From: Bemisia tabaci
Lineage: Eukaryota > Arthropoda > Insecta > Hemiptera > Aleyrodidae
NCBI RefSeq assembly: GCF_918797505.1
Contig: NC_092793.1
Location: 7,202,366-7,266,365 of the forward strand
Direction: 5' to 3'
DNA length: 64,000 nt
This document shows, piece by piece, positions 46,791 to 58,239 of this stretch. The notes beneath the pieces are model-generated. The model searched no databases. It worked only from the letters and a program-made list of their open reading frames with translations, and was not told the DNA's origin. How positions within the stretch are numbered: the first letter of the stretch is position 1; the number at the start of each line of letters is the position of its first letter. The position numbers were made by a program, and so were the translations under genes.

Positions 46791-47312
46791 AGAGATTTGC
46801 TGATATATTTAAGTTAATGAACGGATCAGCATTCTGATATGTGTCCTCTTCAATATTTCACACAAAACACAATTCGCTCATCAAAACTCACTGAATTTAA
46901 CTCCTGACCAGGGTTAGAAAGATTTTATTCATCACTGGTTAGAAAATTTAAATTTTCTGCTCATAAGAAAAATCAGAGTTCATATGATTCAAATCGTGCA
47001 CTACAGTTTTCTCCCGCCCCTTGTTGCTCCAAGTGTAAACAACAAGTAACAGCTGAGCTAAAATGACGAAATTGAGAATACCAGAGTTTTACACAGCATA
47101 GATTGTTACAGTAATGTTCAGTGTTTAATTTAATTCAAGTAGATTATGGTTTTTTTCATCAGCAGAAAGTTTGAATTAATGCATTGAAAAACATCGATAT
47201 CCTTGTTAAGAGTTACTTAATTTTTGTTGTACAAATCAATTTCTGGGTGAAAATTCGATGAGAAAACATAAATCATAAAATGCTTAAATTCGCACCTTGT
47301 CTAGTGGTCCAT
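46790..47312. mobile_element. Old, diverged full-length family C copy
   Basis: GCATTCTGATATGTG left and CACCTTGTCTAGTGGTCCAT right; the inner palindrome is eroded relative to 13631. Confidence 0.65.
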
Positions 47313-49217
47313 TCTACTTAAAAATAAAAACTACTGGGTGAGCTAAAACCAAGGATGTCCTGTCAAATTGATAAATTTTGCAGAATGAATGTATCTGCTA
47401 AATAACACAAAATGCAACTTCTTAAATGGGGATTACAGTTCTATGACATCATTCAGAGATACGATGCCCTCATGTTTAACGGACCCTTCACAGAAAATCA
47501 GAGTTTTTGGCACCTGTTAAAGTTTGCTTCATTTAATGTAAGTCTCTCTTTAACCACCTGAACACATTAAAGGTTTTTAAATTGAACTCTACATGCGCCC
47601 CTAAGTTAAATAGGGCTGAATATGAATATTTTAGCATTTTTAAATGTATTTCCTAATGAAGACGAGATAAGTATTGCCACTGTGCAAGATACATGCGGAG
47701 CCTTTTGTTTTGAGCCAGTCTGTCTAATCTTCTCGGATAGCTTTCCAAAAAGAGAGAGGAGTTCCCCTTGATCACCAACAATTCTACCAGATAGTGTGCG
47801 TAAAAATGCTGAAGAATTCACATTTCAGCCCTGCTTTACTCTTTCCCGGTACACAAAAGCTCCATTTCAAAATCTCATTGTGGATCTCAACTAAAGGTAT
47901 GACTCCATAGTAGAGGTAGATCTGAAAACTAATTAAAAAATTTTGTTAATCAGGTCAGCAGGTCTTGCCAAAGATCATTTAGTAGCTATTGGATTTAATT
48001 AGATAACAATCTTCCCTTCCCCCACCGAATAGTTGTGAACTGATTATAATACGGTGCGCAACCCCTAATTTTAATACATTTCTTAAAGAAGTGAGGAGTG
48101 CGTACTTTCACTCCCTCATGAGACAAGGAAATTTTAAGTTCCTGATAGTGGTTAAGGGCGGGGGGGGGGGGGGGATTTGCTCCTTTACAACCGTGCCTAA
48201 TCTGCATGATTTTTCATGAAGGCACGATGGGACCTCTGAAATTGTCAAGAACATAAACCCTAGAAATGTCAAAACACGCTTTTTAAAGATAAGAGTTTAC
48301 GTAATAACGGTGTTCACTTCATAGATTTTGATTACAATCCCAACAAGTACTCACTAATGATGAAATTTTTTCGGAACTCAAAGCATGGGAGATTACTTCG
48401 CACTATATCGGAGGCACAACCATGCAAAATTGCAAATTTTATGAAGGGTACGTGAGCAGATCGCAATTTTGTTTTCTTTTAGTAAGTAGGTACATATTAC
48501 ACGAAAAAAAGAAATTTATTTTTTATATCCGCTAAGAGATGTCGTAGGTCAAGTCGTAAGAGGTTGCGAATCTACTTTCCCGCCTTCCCGGAAATGACAG
48601 GGTGGTGAAGTACGGTGAACTGACAGGGGTAGAACATGCACTCGGGGTACGAAGATGGGCAAGAACCTGTCAATAATAAAGTAATCATAAGACTTCGATA
48701 AAGTCAGTATCCTTCAGGCCTAAAGTTTGAAATTCATTTGCATCTGCCATTGAGAGCTCGGTTCCCTACGTATTCATTAACGTCCCACGTTATTATCTCA
48801 TCTTGGAATCGGGTACTTCATTTTTCCCTACTCTAGAAGTTGGCATACTTGATCGTCAGGTATTCAGTAAAATTCTTTCATTCAAGATGGTCGTCTTACG
48901 TGTGAGGATTTGAAGTGTGACAATTTTTCGACTCTAATTCGTCGCTCTTTTGAAATAAATCGGGCTTTAACAGTGTCTGTTGTATGTAGATTATTCCTGT
49001 AATTATATAAGTTAGTGTTGTAGCATTGATTATTTTGCTTTTTTCTCTTGAATTCGTGATCGTGTTGTGAAAAGCAGGCTTGCGCGATTGTGTCTGCAGA
49101 AATGACAGCTAGAAAAAAAGTGAAGAAATTATTCGATTCATGCTCGTTCGGTTGTTTTTGAATGCTGTTTTAGTGTTTATGTTGGATTAGCGCTATTTTG
49201 GATACCTTTTCTCAATC
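47313..49217. other. No gene; upstream flank of candidate second gene
   Basis: A G run at 48161-48174, short ORFs only. The last 370 bases are unique and could contain the promoter for the exon at 49218. Confidence 0.35.
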
Positions 49218-49283
49218 ATGGATCGTGGAGATACTATGAAAAGTGTTGTCACTGATGCTGAACCTACATATGATACTAGACAG
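49218..49283 (+). CDS. Candidate first coding exon of a second gene
   Basis: ATG at 49218 with 22 codons (MDRGDTMKSVVTDAEPTYDTRQ without its last two residues is MDRGDTMKSVVTDAEPTYDT) ending CAG|GTATGT, a good donor in phase 0. The 370 bases upstream are not obviously repetitive. The peptide is acidic and I do not recognise it. Support is only an ATG plus a strong donor. Confidence 0.35.
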
Positions 49284-50480
49284 GTATGTAACCAAGACTC
49301 TTATTGTCTTCTCATGTCAGAGTACAAATTATCTCTTCGTATCACGTACATTTACACAAATCATTTTCACAATTACTGCAGTTTTCTGTCATAGGATCTG
49401 CACCTGGGTTAAGGATCCCCAGCTTTGCCCGTTCCTTGATTGGAGCCATGTTTGTCACACGAGGGCAACAGAACAATATTTTACTCTGTTCTATTGATTC
49501 TAGAATTTATCCCTTCGAAAATGATGTCTTAAAATGAAGCCATGCTTTGGAGCTCCATATTTAAAGAAATTAACAGTCAGAAGTCAGTACATGTCTCACA
49601 GATCCATCTAGATGAGTAGGAATGTAACCTAGTTTTGATGTTGCCATCAGGTCTAGTCCCCGTGTTTCCCCTTCTTGTCGCTACAATAGGAGAATCATTT
49701 TTACTAAGCTTACACTCTGTTCTTTAGTTGTTGAAAAGTGGCTTTACCGTACTTTAAGTGATGCTGACAATTTCATAATCCCTATTGTAGTGAAACAAGG
49801 CCATTCATCGTTTTTCCCATGTTGTCAAATAAGCATGATCCCCAAACCAGTGACATTATTCGTAAATTAAGGTGCGTGAATGATTTTTTCCCTCCCTCTT
49901 GCCTAAATGACGGTGTTTATGCTCTTTCCCACTTGTGCAAATGGTCAAGTTAAATATTAATCGTAATTGGGCTTTTCAGAATTGAGTTGAGACTTAGTAA
50001 ACAGAAAATGAGATGCTGAGGATTCTACTAAATAATTTTGATAAGAAGGCTGTATACATTTGTAAGGTGATAACTGATAAGTCATGTTATCTGAAGTTGA
50101 TATAATCGTGTCTTCTGTCTTAATTATTTACCCATTGGACTACTTAGGTAGAGTCCACGCTAAATATGCTCGAGTACGCTTCTTTTAGACCGCAACAGAA
50201 GATCGGCCATCTTGATTCTTGCATTTATTTCCAATGCTAAACTGACATCATGCGATCCCCTGCCACAGTCTAGAAGTGTGGAATTATTCGGCGAGGACTT
50301 ACACTAATCCAGAACCGATTAATAAAAGATACGGTTTACCCAGAGGAAAAGAAATATTCAGCAAGATTTATTCATTTCATGGCAAAAGGAAAGTCAAATT
50401 CTGTTCACATGCACAGTTCTTCATAGCACCATCTGACTGTATTAATCTCGTGTTCAGCTGCCACCTCTGTCAAACTCTCC
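49284..50480. other. No gene seen
   Basis: AT-rich, short ORFs. It would be intron if the 49218 exon is real. Confidence 0.35.
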
Positions 50481-51110
50481 ATGACAGATGGGGAGCAAAT
50501 TCCCAGAATTACCGTGTTTGCGACCATGTTTGGAGTCTCCTCAAAAAGTGGCAACCCTGCTAATGTGCCTATTCTCTCCCTAAGTATCTGTTTATGGATG
50601 GTCTGATTATACACAGAAAAAGGAAGGCATGAGTGCAGAAAGTGCTTGACGTGGCCGATTGCTGACCGATCACGGACCAAATGTAAAGGCACTTGAAAAG
50701 GGGTAAAAAAAGTTGAAGGCATCTGGAAAAGAGGAAAATATGGAGGCAGAAAGCATAAATCTGCTATGCGCGTAGCGTTTTGTGAAGAAAACTGTGTAAT
50801 GCGCTCTCTAATGCAAAGCAAACAGTGAGGCGCGCAAGTTCTATGTGGACAGCAATGTGAAGGCAACCTCGGAAAATGGGAAGGGTGGCTCCAATAATGT
50901 GAAAGCAAAGAATTGTCTGCACCCCTGAAGGAAGGACTCTTACAAAAGTGAAGGCTCCTCCATATCATGGCCTCAACTTAGGAAGCTTTTGTTTGAGCCT
51001 AGGAATTCGTCTCACATAAAACTGATGGCACTGATGTTCTTCTCGCGAAATTTTACCCAGGACCAAGGTTTTACTCCTTAAATCCCTGTCGCACGCAAGT
51101 GGTCCATTTA
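50480..51110. mobile_element. Distant relative of family E
   Basis: GGGAGCAAATTCCCAGAATT, GTGGCAACCCTGCTAATGTG and GGAATTCGTCTCAC..GATGGCACTGATG echo family E in order, but divergence is high. The 187-codon minus ORF here is not credible as a gene. Confidence 0.4.
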
Positions 51111-51661
51111 TATCTTTGATCAATGCAACAAGTTTATTGTGAGCACTTCAATCTTTTATTAATTATGTTCATGGCGTTTCCATCGAGACTTTTTAAAGTT
51201 CACCATTTTTTCAGCATCTTTCTGCCTCCCTCTTTCCATTTTCTGCACGACCTCTCGTTTTTATTCACCTAGACGCTGGCGAGTAGATTTTTTCTTCCTT
51301 CATATTCATCAGTTTTTTTGCAGTCAGGGGGGAACTTGAAACACCCACTGGATATCATGTCGTCTGACAGATGCCGCGAATCATTATCAAACAATGTCAA
51401 GGGAATTCTGGCCCATAAAAATTTCAATATCACCTCCCTGCCCACACCCATAGTAGATATAGATCCTGAGGCACTCAGATCAATTCTGGAGTTCTGGCGA
51501 AACCAAGTTCAACAAAGCATCATTACATTTCAAGAACCTCTCATTTTATTTTACAGTTGTCCCGCTTTTATATCACAGAACTGTTAGCGAATTCTCAACT
51601 ATTCAACCTTCAGAAATATCTCAATTATCTCGAAGATGGAATTTCGCGATAGCGCTGTTAT

Positions 51662-51921
51662 CAGGGTTGCCACAGTCAAGAATTTTAAAAAGTCAAGAAA
51701 AACCGGGAAATGTCAGGGAAAATTTGTTAAATCACCTTCATTTGCTTTCTAGAATGAGTCTGAGGTTTCGAACAACAAATTTTGCCTGAAAACTATTTTC
51801 AATTATATGCCTTCTTAATCATCCGTCACATCTTCAATTGTCAGGGAACTCCACCAAAATGTGACCGGGAAATCAGGGAAATGTCATGGAATTTCATTTT
51901 CTAAATTGTGTGGCAACCCTG
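51662..51921. mobile_element. Family K element with 6-bp duplication TGTTAT
   Basis: CAGGGTTGCCACAGTCA to TGTGTGGCAACCCTG. TGTTAT at 51656-51661 and 51922-51927. The interior repeats GTCAGGGAA words. Confidence 0.9.
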
Positions 51922-52320
51922 TGTTATGCCAGGGTTTCTGGCGGTCCGGAAATATGGAAAGTCAGGGAATTTCGCGAGTGGCGCCTTAAAAAAACCTAGC
52001 ATAATATTTATGAAGAAGTAAAAAACGAGTGTAAATTTTCGAACCGTAAAATTTACCTTACTAGAGGTCCGTGATTTGGTATTTTCGCCACTGCAATGGT
52101 TATTCAGCTCTGGCGCGGCGCGCAGGCGCCTTCAATTTTTTTCATGCAACACGCGCATCCAAGGAGCACGAATAGATGCATCCAGGCGCTGTGATAACCC
52201 TCGCCTCCTCTCGCGCATCTATCGTCCAGCTAACGAAGGGAAACTGAGAACAATTCGATTGTGAAAATGGAATTACTAAACCACGTATCTCGATTTACAA
52301 CGTTATACATTTCTTGTCAC

Positions 52321-52495
52321 AATGGAGATGTTGCATGTGCAAGGAATTTGCGATTTGACCTCAACCTGAGAGGTTTTTTCTGAGCTTGGGAGTTGATATC
52401 AGAGAAAACCGGTGGCACCATCGTTTTTCTCGCGAACTTTTACACAAAAATTACCAGTCAAATCGCAAATTCCTCACACATGCAACATCTCCATT
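52321..52495. mobile_element. Short family E derivative
   Basis: AATGGAGATGTTGCATGTGC to CACATGCAACATCTCCATT with most of the interior missing (175 bp against about 510). Confidence 0.8.
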
Positions 52496-52832
52496 CACTG
52501 TCCAAAGAAAACCTACTTGTCTTTTTATGCTCAACACATAGTTTGTTCTTCTTCGTTTTTGACGATACTTCATAACGATTTTGCGCATCAAATTGTGTCA
52601 CGGCTCGGCAATCTCAGCTGATGCCATTCGAGGAGTGCAAACAAACAACGTCTAAGTTCTAAGTGCCTTTCACCATAATTTGTATTTTCAGAAATGAAAA
52701 GTTTGTCCATAGTTCGGTAAAAGTCAGCGCAATGAAAATAATATAAATCTAATTAAATGTAAGTGGGAGTTTTGTTTCAAGGTCAGGGAAAAGGCAGGGA
52801 AAGTCAGGGCGTTTGCAAATGACAACATTAAC

Positions 52833-52943
52833 CAGTGGCGTGGCGTGCTTCGCTATATATCGATTGTTATGCCATTTAAACCTATGGAAAAAGATCGATA
52901 AACAGGGTGTTCGCAGCGAACACCTTAATAATCGATTCTTTAC
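52833..52943. mobile_element. Truncated hAT-like family B MITE
   Basis: Starts CAGTGGCGTGGCGTG; stops after AATCGATTCTTTAC where GC-rich sequence begins. Confidence 0.8.
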
Positions 52944-52980
52944 GGCGCGGCGGGCGGGCAGCCAGCGCGGAAACGCGCAT

Positions 52981-53058
52981 TGGCGCCTACAAACCTAACA
53001 GGGATACTTCACGCATTGCGCAATGCGTGAAGTATCCCTGTTAGGTTTGTAGGCGCCA
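52981..53058. repeat. Perfect 78-bp palindrome, no spacer
   Basis: Two 39-base arms meet at ATTGC|GCAAT between 53019 and 53020. They contain GCGTGAAGTATCCCTG and TTGTAGGCGCC, words shared with tandem units at 24405 and 56930. Confidence 0.9.
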
Positions 53059-53624
53059 GTGCGCCGCTGCTCCGCTTTGTGTTAGGCTCTAATATTGAAT
53101 CTCGTGGAGTCAGCGTTTTTCAACTCATGACTTTGAAATGTTTGCACACTCTGTATGGATTATTCTCATTTTAATTGATGAAAAAAAATATGTAGTAAAG
53201 GAAAATATAATGTGCGATTTGTAAATATTAAGGTGGTTCCGTACAAACTTAAGGATTTTCAAAGCACCCGAATTTCTACACAATTTCTTATAGCCTTCTA
53301 TAGCCGATGGCGAAAAAGCAACAGCCAGGCGATGGAGTGTAAAGCCCGGCGATAGGAACTATAGCCCGGCTGTATAATTTTTTATCGCTTCCTATAGCCC
53401 GGCCGTACGATTTTTTCCATTTTCTACAGCCAGCTATATGATTTTCTATCGCCTTCTTCAGTCGGCTATAAGAACTCCTATGGTATTTTGAAACGCAGCT
53501 CCTATCGCCAATTTTTACCAGGGGAAAGAAAATTCCTTAAAATTATCGAAGAAATCCGCACCATCGTTCTCTTTTAAGAAATTGAATTGCCCCGCTCAAT
53601 TCGGCAACAGTTAATGTGGCTTGA

Positions 53625-54240
53625 TTGCGCGCGGGCTGATTGTTGAAATTGATAGACAAAGTTATAGACAAAGAAGAAAAATGGGATACCTACGGAGGGA
53701 TTCTATTGGTGGAAGCGGGTGGTTGCAATGGACGAAGGAGGTAAGTAATAGACTAACTATGGGCAACCCACGAGAGACCCTACCATAGTTTAATATCATA
53801 GTTCAGTATAATTGTATCATATACCCCCTCAGTCTAAAAGAACCACCCATTTCAACCAATAGGATCGCTCCATACTCCCTTTGTCTTCTTTCAGGGTGTC
53901 TACTAGTCCGGAAGTAGTAATGATTTTTTAATGACAGTCCGGAAGTACTGAAAAAGTTCGGAAATTCTGCAAGAAGGTCCGGATTTTTTTTTCATTTTCG
54001 TGTCATTTTTGTCGCAATTTGAGCGAGAAGCTCAAACATTTGAAATTTTTCGAATCTCGCAAATGGAGGTTCTGAAGAAGTACTGAATTTTTCTGTTGAG
54101 GAGGTACTGAATTTCTTGGGAATGTACAGAAAAACTACTGTAATAGTACTGATTTTTGGCCAGCCTGTTTTAGTAGATACCCTGTCTTTGTCTATCGCTT
54201 TGTCTATCAATGTCAAGAATCAGCCCGCAGCATGCATACG
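53625..54240. mobile_element. Family M copy 2, interrupted by family L
   Basis: GCGGGCTGATTGTTGAAATT to TCAAGAATCAGCCCGC. The inserted element is 53892-54184. Confidence 0.75.
53892..54184. mobile_element. Family L element with 5-bp duplication TCTTT, nested in M
   Basis: CAGGGTGTCTACTAGTCCGG to TTTTAGTAGATACCCTG. TCTTT at 53887-53891 and 54185-54189. A left-end fragment is at 55912-56040. Confidence 0.85.
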
Positions 54241-54723
54241 GTTTAGGAGAGGAAAGGAAGTCGGCTCTTTTAAATTTTCGCAGCGTTCCGTTTCCTCCTG
54301 CAGTCTTGGTCGCGCGGTTCTTGAATCATCTCACGGTCGGTCGATAACCTACAAAATGCAAAATTGAATAGTTGAGTGCAAAAGCGAGGTATATCTCGAG
54401 CGTTTGTTTGTAGCTTTTCTGTCGGCGTCCTCAAGTTCCGAGACTGGCTCCGTGTGGCCGCCTCGACCGATGAAAGCTGCTTCCTGACATAGCATCGAAT
54501 GATGGGGTTGGGAGTGGGATAGAGACCCGCTTCTCTCGTGAAAGATTTTATCTCCGCAGCGGAGATCTGATGTGCAACACCGATCGAATTCTGGCAGCGG
54601 TCGCCGCATCACTGCGTTCGTGATATCCCACCCAAGCTATGCCGTGGCCGTGTTGCGCCTTTGCGCGTAGACCAGTAAAGGCTACTTACTTATCCTGGGG
54701 CCGAATTTCGTCGCTCCTTAAAT

Positions 54724-55233
54724 CAGGGTTCCCACCAGTGGCGTGGCGTGCTTTGCGATATATCGATTGCGTTGTCATTTAAACCTATGAAAAAGGATCG
54801 ATAAACAGGGTGTTCGCAGCGAACACCTTAATAATCGATTCTTTACCATAGCTTCAAATGGCGAGATATCGACAATCGATTATTCACGCCACGCCACTGG
54901 TTCCCACAGTCAGGGAATACCGGGAAACGTCAAGGAAGTTTGAAGAAGTCAGAGAATTTCAGCAAGTTCAAAGGAGCCAGGGAAAACCTAGAAATATCGG
55001 GGAAATTAACGAAAATACGAGGGAAAAATTGTCAAGTCACCTGTATCTCCTTTCTAGAACGGCTTTGACGTATTGAACAACAAATTTTGCCTGATAACCA
55101 AGTATTTCGAATCATGAATTTTTAAGCATCTCTCACATCCTCAAGCATCCTCAATTGTCAGGGAATTTTACCAAAATGTGACAATCAGGGAAATGTCGGG
55201 GAATTTCATTTTCTAAATTCTGTGGCAACCCTG
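54724..55233. mobile_element. Family K copy interrupted by a family B MITE
   Basis: CAGGGTTCCCAC, then the nested element, then AGTCAGGGAATACCGGG to TGTGGCAACCCTG. Outer flanks TTAAAT (54718-54723) and TCAAAT (55234-55239) match 5 of 6. Confidence 0.88.
54736..54899. mobile_element. hAT-like family B MITE with perfect 8-bp duplication, inside family K
   Basis: CAGTGGCGTGGCGTG to CACGCCACGCCACTG, 164 bp. GTTCCCAC at 54728-54735 and 54900-54907. Confidence 0.95.
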
Positions 55234-55268
55234 TCAAATATTCTTAAGACGCGTCTCGACTCCGCCTA

Positions 55269-55551
55269 AAGCCCTGGATAGACGATCAAATTCTCGAACC
55301 GATTCCGATCAAAGTGTCGAGAGTCATCAGTCTTCCTAACTTAACTCAGTAATTTGCTTAATATTAAAATGAAAACTTGGCAGAAATGTTTCCTGTGGTA
55401 GGAAATGATGAATGGTGGCACTCCATTCTGATCTTACTTTGAACAAGGTAGTGCGGCCCGTCAAAATTTGATGGTAGATGGTGACCATCAGTCATCAGCA
55501 TGTCTACTTTGATCGGAATTGGTTCGAAATTTTATCGTCTATCCAGGGCTT
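55269..55551. mobile_element. MITE with AAGCCCTGGATAGACGAT ends
   Basis: AAGCCCTGGATAGACGATCA / ATCGTCTATCCAGGGCTT, inner ATTCCGATCAAAGT / ACTTTGATCGGAAT. Confidence 0.8.
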
Positions 55552-55554
55552 ATT

Positions 55555-55816
55555 GCCGCAATCACACGCTGAATTTGGCAGCTGAATGTGGCAGTCAACG
55601 GTCAGCGCTCAACAGCTGAAATTTCACCAATTTGAATTATTTTCATCCAAATGTGTATCAAATCTATTCGAATAGTTCAGACAAATCCGACATTATCCGA
55701 TGGTCCTGAGAATCGTTGCTGAATTTTGCGCGTCACGCGCAAAATTCAGGCATCGGGCCGATGACTTCCACATTCAAGCCTCGTTTAGCTCCCATATTCA
55801 GCGTGTGATCACGGCA
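55555..55816. mobile_element. MITE with GCCGCAATCACACGCTGAA ends
   Basis: GCCGCAATCACACGCTGAAT / TTCAGCGTGTGATCACGGC. It begins within 5 bases of the previous element's end; inner GCGCAAAATTCAG palindrome. Confidence 0.75.
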
Positions 55817-55915
55817 CCAGTCTGGCTCAGCGTTTCTGATTGGCCGGTGGTGCGGTTTGGACTCGTCGATGGGTGTTGAATCTCCGCGTGAAAGGGTTGA
55901 CAAAATTTGGCTCCT
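55817..55915. mobile_element. Right-half fragment of the 58705-type MITE
   Basis: TTTGGACTCGTCGATGGGTG and GACAAAATTTGGCTCCTGGG match 58790-58858. Confidence 0.65.
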
Positions 55916-56214
55916 GGGTGTCTATTGGTCCGTAAAATCCGGAAATATTACTACTTGTTGGAAAACGATCCAAAAGTACCGAAAAAGTACATAAATTCTT
56001 CAGGAAGGCCCGAAAGTGTTTGCTCTTTGCTTCGCATGATCGCATGTTTTTTTTTTTTTTTTTTAACTTTTTTTTGAAACAGTCTGGAAAGCTGGGACTC
56101 CTTTTTTTTAGACTCCTTACTGCACTTTATAAATTTTTGTATAGATTCCAATTAAGTTTATTTATTTTTTAACATTATATTAACTATTTTATTTTTGTTT
56201 ACCATTTGTTTCAG

Positions 56215-56266
56215 GTATGTGCCAAACTCACTCCCATTTTTCGCAAATATCTTGCAGTCAAAGAAG
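56215..56266 (+). CDS. Possible second exon of the 49218 gene
   Basis: A strong T-rich acceptor (TTTGTTTCAG) at 56214 is followed by 52 nt open in phase 0: VCAKLTPIFRKYLAVKE, then AG|GTTTGT. It would join the 49218 exon across a 6.9-kb intron full of MITEs. The next exon would lie outside the window or is not visible. Weak but compatible in phase. Confidence 0.22.
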
Positions 56267-56599
56267 GTTTGTGTAATTACTTATGTTTTTATTTCTTTAT
56301 TTTTTTCTGATTTTTAAAAAAACGTTGAAAAATCGCCTATTTTTTTCATATTCACGTTGATTTGCCCATGAATGTTTTATCAATCAACACTCTTCAATTT
56401 TGACACCAAGCGCGCAACTATTTGAGCTCCTGAGCAGGTATGTGGTATCACGCGAAAATGAAGGGAAATCTTGGCTTTTTGCCCGTCTCAAATCTCTGAC
56501 ATTTATAGACGCAGGGATGATATTCGTGTGAAAAACTCAAGGTAGACACTCCATGTCACGGAAAAAAGTGTCAGGGGTTATCCCCCAAAATCGTGTTGA

Positions 56600-56754
56600 A
56601 ACCACAGTTTGTTGAAACTTTCAGATGTTTTAGATCAAATTACGACAGAAATTCTCTTTAAAAAACGGAACAAAAATATTTACTACTGTTCCCGAAAATT
56701 CGTGATTTATCAAAGGGAATTTGGCATCGTCTGAATGCTCATACGGCGTTCTTG
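56600..56754. mobile_element. Family A copy 7, right part only
   Basis: TTTCAGATGTTTTAGATCAA, GGCATCGTCTGAATGCTCAT and ACGGCGTTCTTGG; cut where the next element begins. Confidence 0.7.
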
Positions 56755-57854
56755 GTGGAATCCCTTTTTACTGAGAGTAAAGACAACACGAATCCATTTC
56801 TGATTGGTTCCCGTATTTTAGGACTCTACAGTGTCACAAGCGGGAATGAAGATTACATTTTCACCAGGAAATTGTGTACACCAGGGTAGGTTCAAGCAAC
56901 ACCAAGAAAATACGACTTGAGCGCGCACCATGGTGTACACGCAATGCATGAAGTATCCTGCAGACTTGTAAGGCGCTATACTACGCGTTGCGCGCACCGT
57001 GCTGTACGCGCAATGCATGAAGTATCCTGAGGTCTTATATGGCGCTACTATGCGTGTCGGGCCCCGTGCCGGCCGGCCGCATTGTGTTGGATGTGATTAT
57101 TCAAACTTACGGCGTTAGCGGTTTTCAACTTATGATTTTGAATTTGCAAAGTTTGTTGGAATTATTGTCATTTCAAATTATGAAACATTGAATGAAACCC
57201 AACTAATTGTCTTCTCTTCGTTTAGATATTTGTGTAGATAATTTAAAAAAAAAAAAAAAAAAAAAAAGCATGTAAGTGAAGCGATTTTTACGTTTAGGCT
57301 CCCTCGTTGCTCAGCAAAGAAATGGCGTGATCATTTGGACTACATTTTGCTATTCGGAATGGAGAATTTGCACACAAAAATTTTATTGCTTCACCTGAGA
57401 GTGCCTAATGAGCTGAGTTCGCTGTATTTTTCATAATTTTTTTCTGACATGGGAAATTGAAGAAAAATGGATTTAAAAGTAAGAAAATGTGCCGCCTAAT
57501 GACGCTATCTGGCGGCATTTTCCATTTAGCACATGTATTTTAGCAGATTAGGTTTTTTTGTCTTGTTTTCTCCAATAATTGCTCAATTAAGAAACCAAGG
57601 ATATCCTCCTACTCTATTTTCCTAGAAGTATCATTTTAAAGATGAAATTTACAAAAAAGATACCTGCAAATTCTTTGGACCAGGGGATCAGGAGCACGGC
57701 AAGGAAGAAATGGAATGAGAGAGGAAACGGAGACAAGAACACGGGAATGAGTCGATCAAAGATTACGGAAAACATTCAATTTGTGTAATCTTTATTCCCG
57801 TTTGTGACTCCATGAGGGGGTGTTGTCTCAACTCTTCCTATAAAGGGACTCTAC
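56755..57854. mobile_element. Inverted-repeat element, first of a tandem pair
   Basis: Left GAGAGTAAAGACAACACGA, right GTTGTCTCAACTCTTCCTAT then GGGACTCTAC. Contains a 70-bp tandem motif (56930-57060), an A run (57246-57267) and a family J copy. Confidence 0.6.
57356..57672. mobile_element. MITE family J copy 3
   Basis: ATGGAGAATTTGCACACAAA to ACCTGCAAATTCTTTGG, with AGCACATGTATTT inside. Confidence 0.65.
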
Positions 57855-57861
57855 TCCCACA

Positions 57862-58174
57862 TTGAGTCACTTTATACCGAGAGTTAAGACAACACCGCCT
57901 CTTGGAGTCACAAACGGGAATAAAGATTACACAAATTGAATGTATTTCGTAATCTTTGATCGACCCATTCTCAAATTCCTTTCTCCGTCCCTTCTCTCAT
58001 TCCGTTTGTTCCTTGTCGAACCCGTAATTCCTCGGTCCATTCCAGATCATAATCTTTGCAATTGGTGAAAATGTAATTTTTACTCCCGTTTGCTACACTG
58101 TGGAGGCCTAAAATACGGTAACCTATCAGAAATGGATTCACACTGTCTTAACTCTCATCAATAAGGGACTCTAC
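57862..58174. mobile_element. Inverted-repeat element, second of the pair
   Basis: Left GAGTCACTTTATACCGAGAG, right CTTAACTCTCATCAATAAGG. TCCCACAT on its left and CCCCACCT on its right match 6 of 8. Confidence 0.6.
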
Positions 58175-58239
58175 CCCCACCTCCCGTTTCTGCGGGGCAG
58201 ATCCATTTCGTCCTGGAAGATGGAAGGTGAGCGAAACCC

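Noticed and set aside
50405..50968. 187-codon minus-strand ORF
   Set aside because: No domain, low-complexity Phe/His/Pro/Leu composition, and it lies in a diverged family E repeat.
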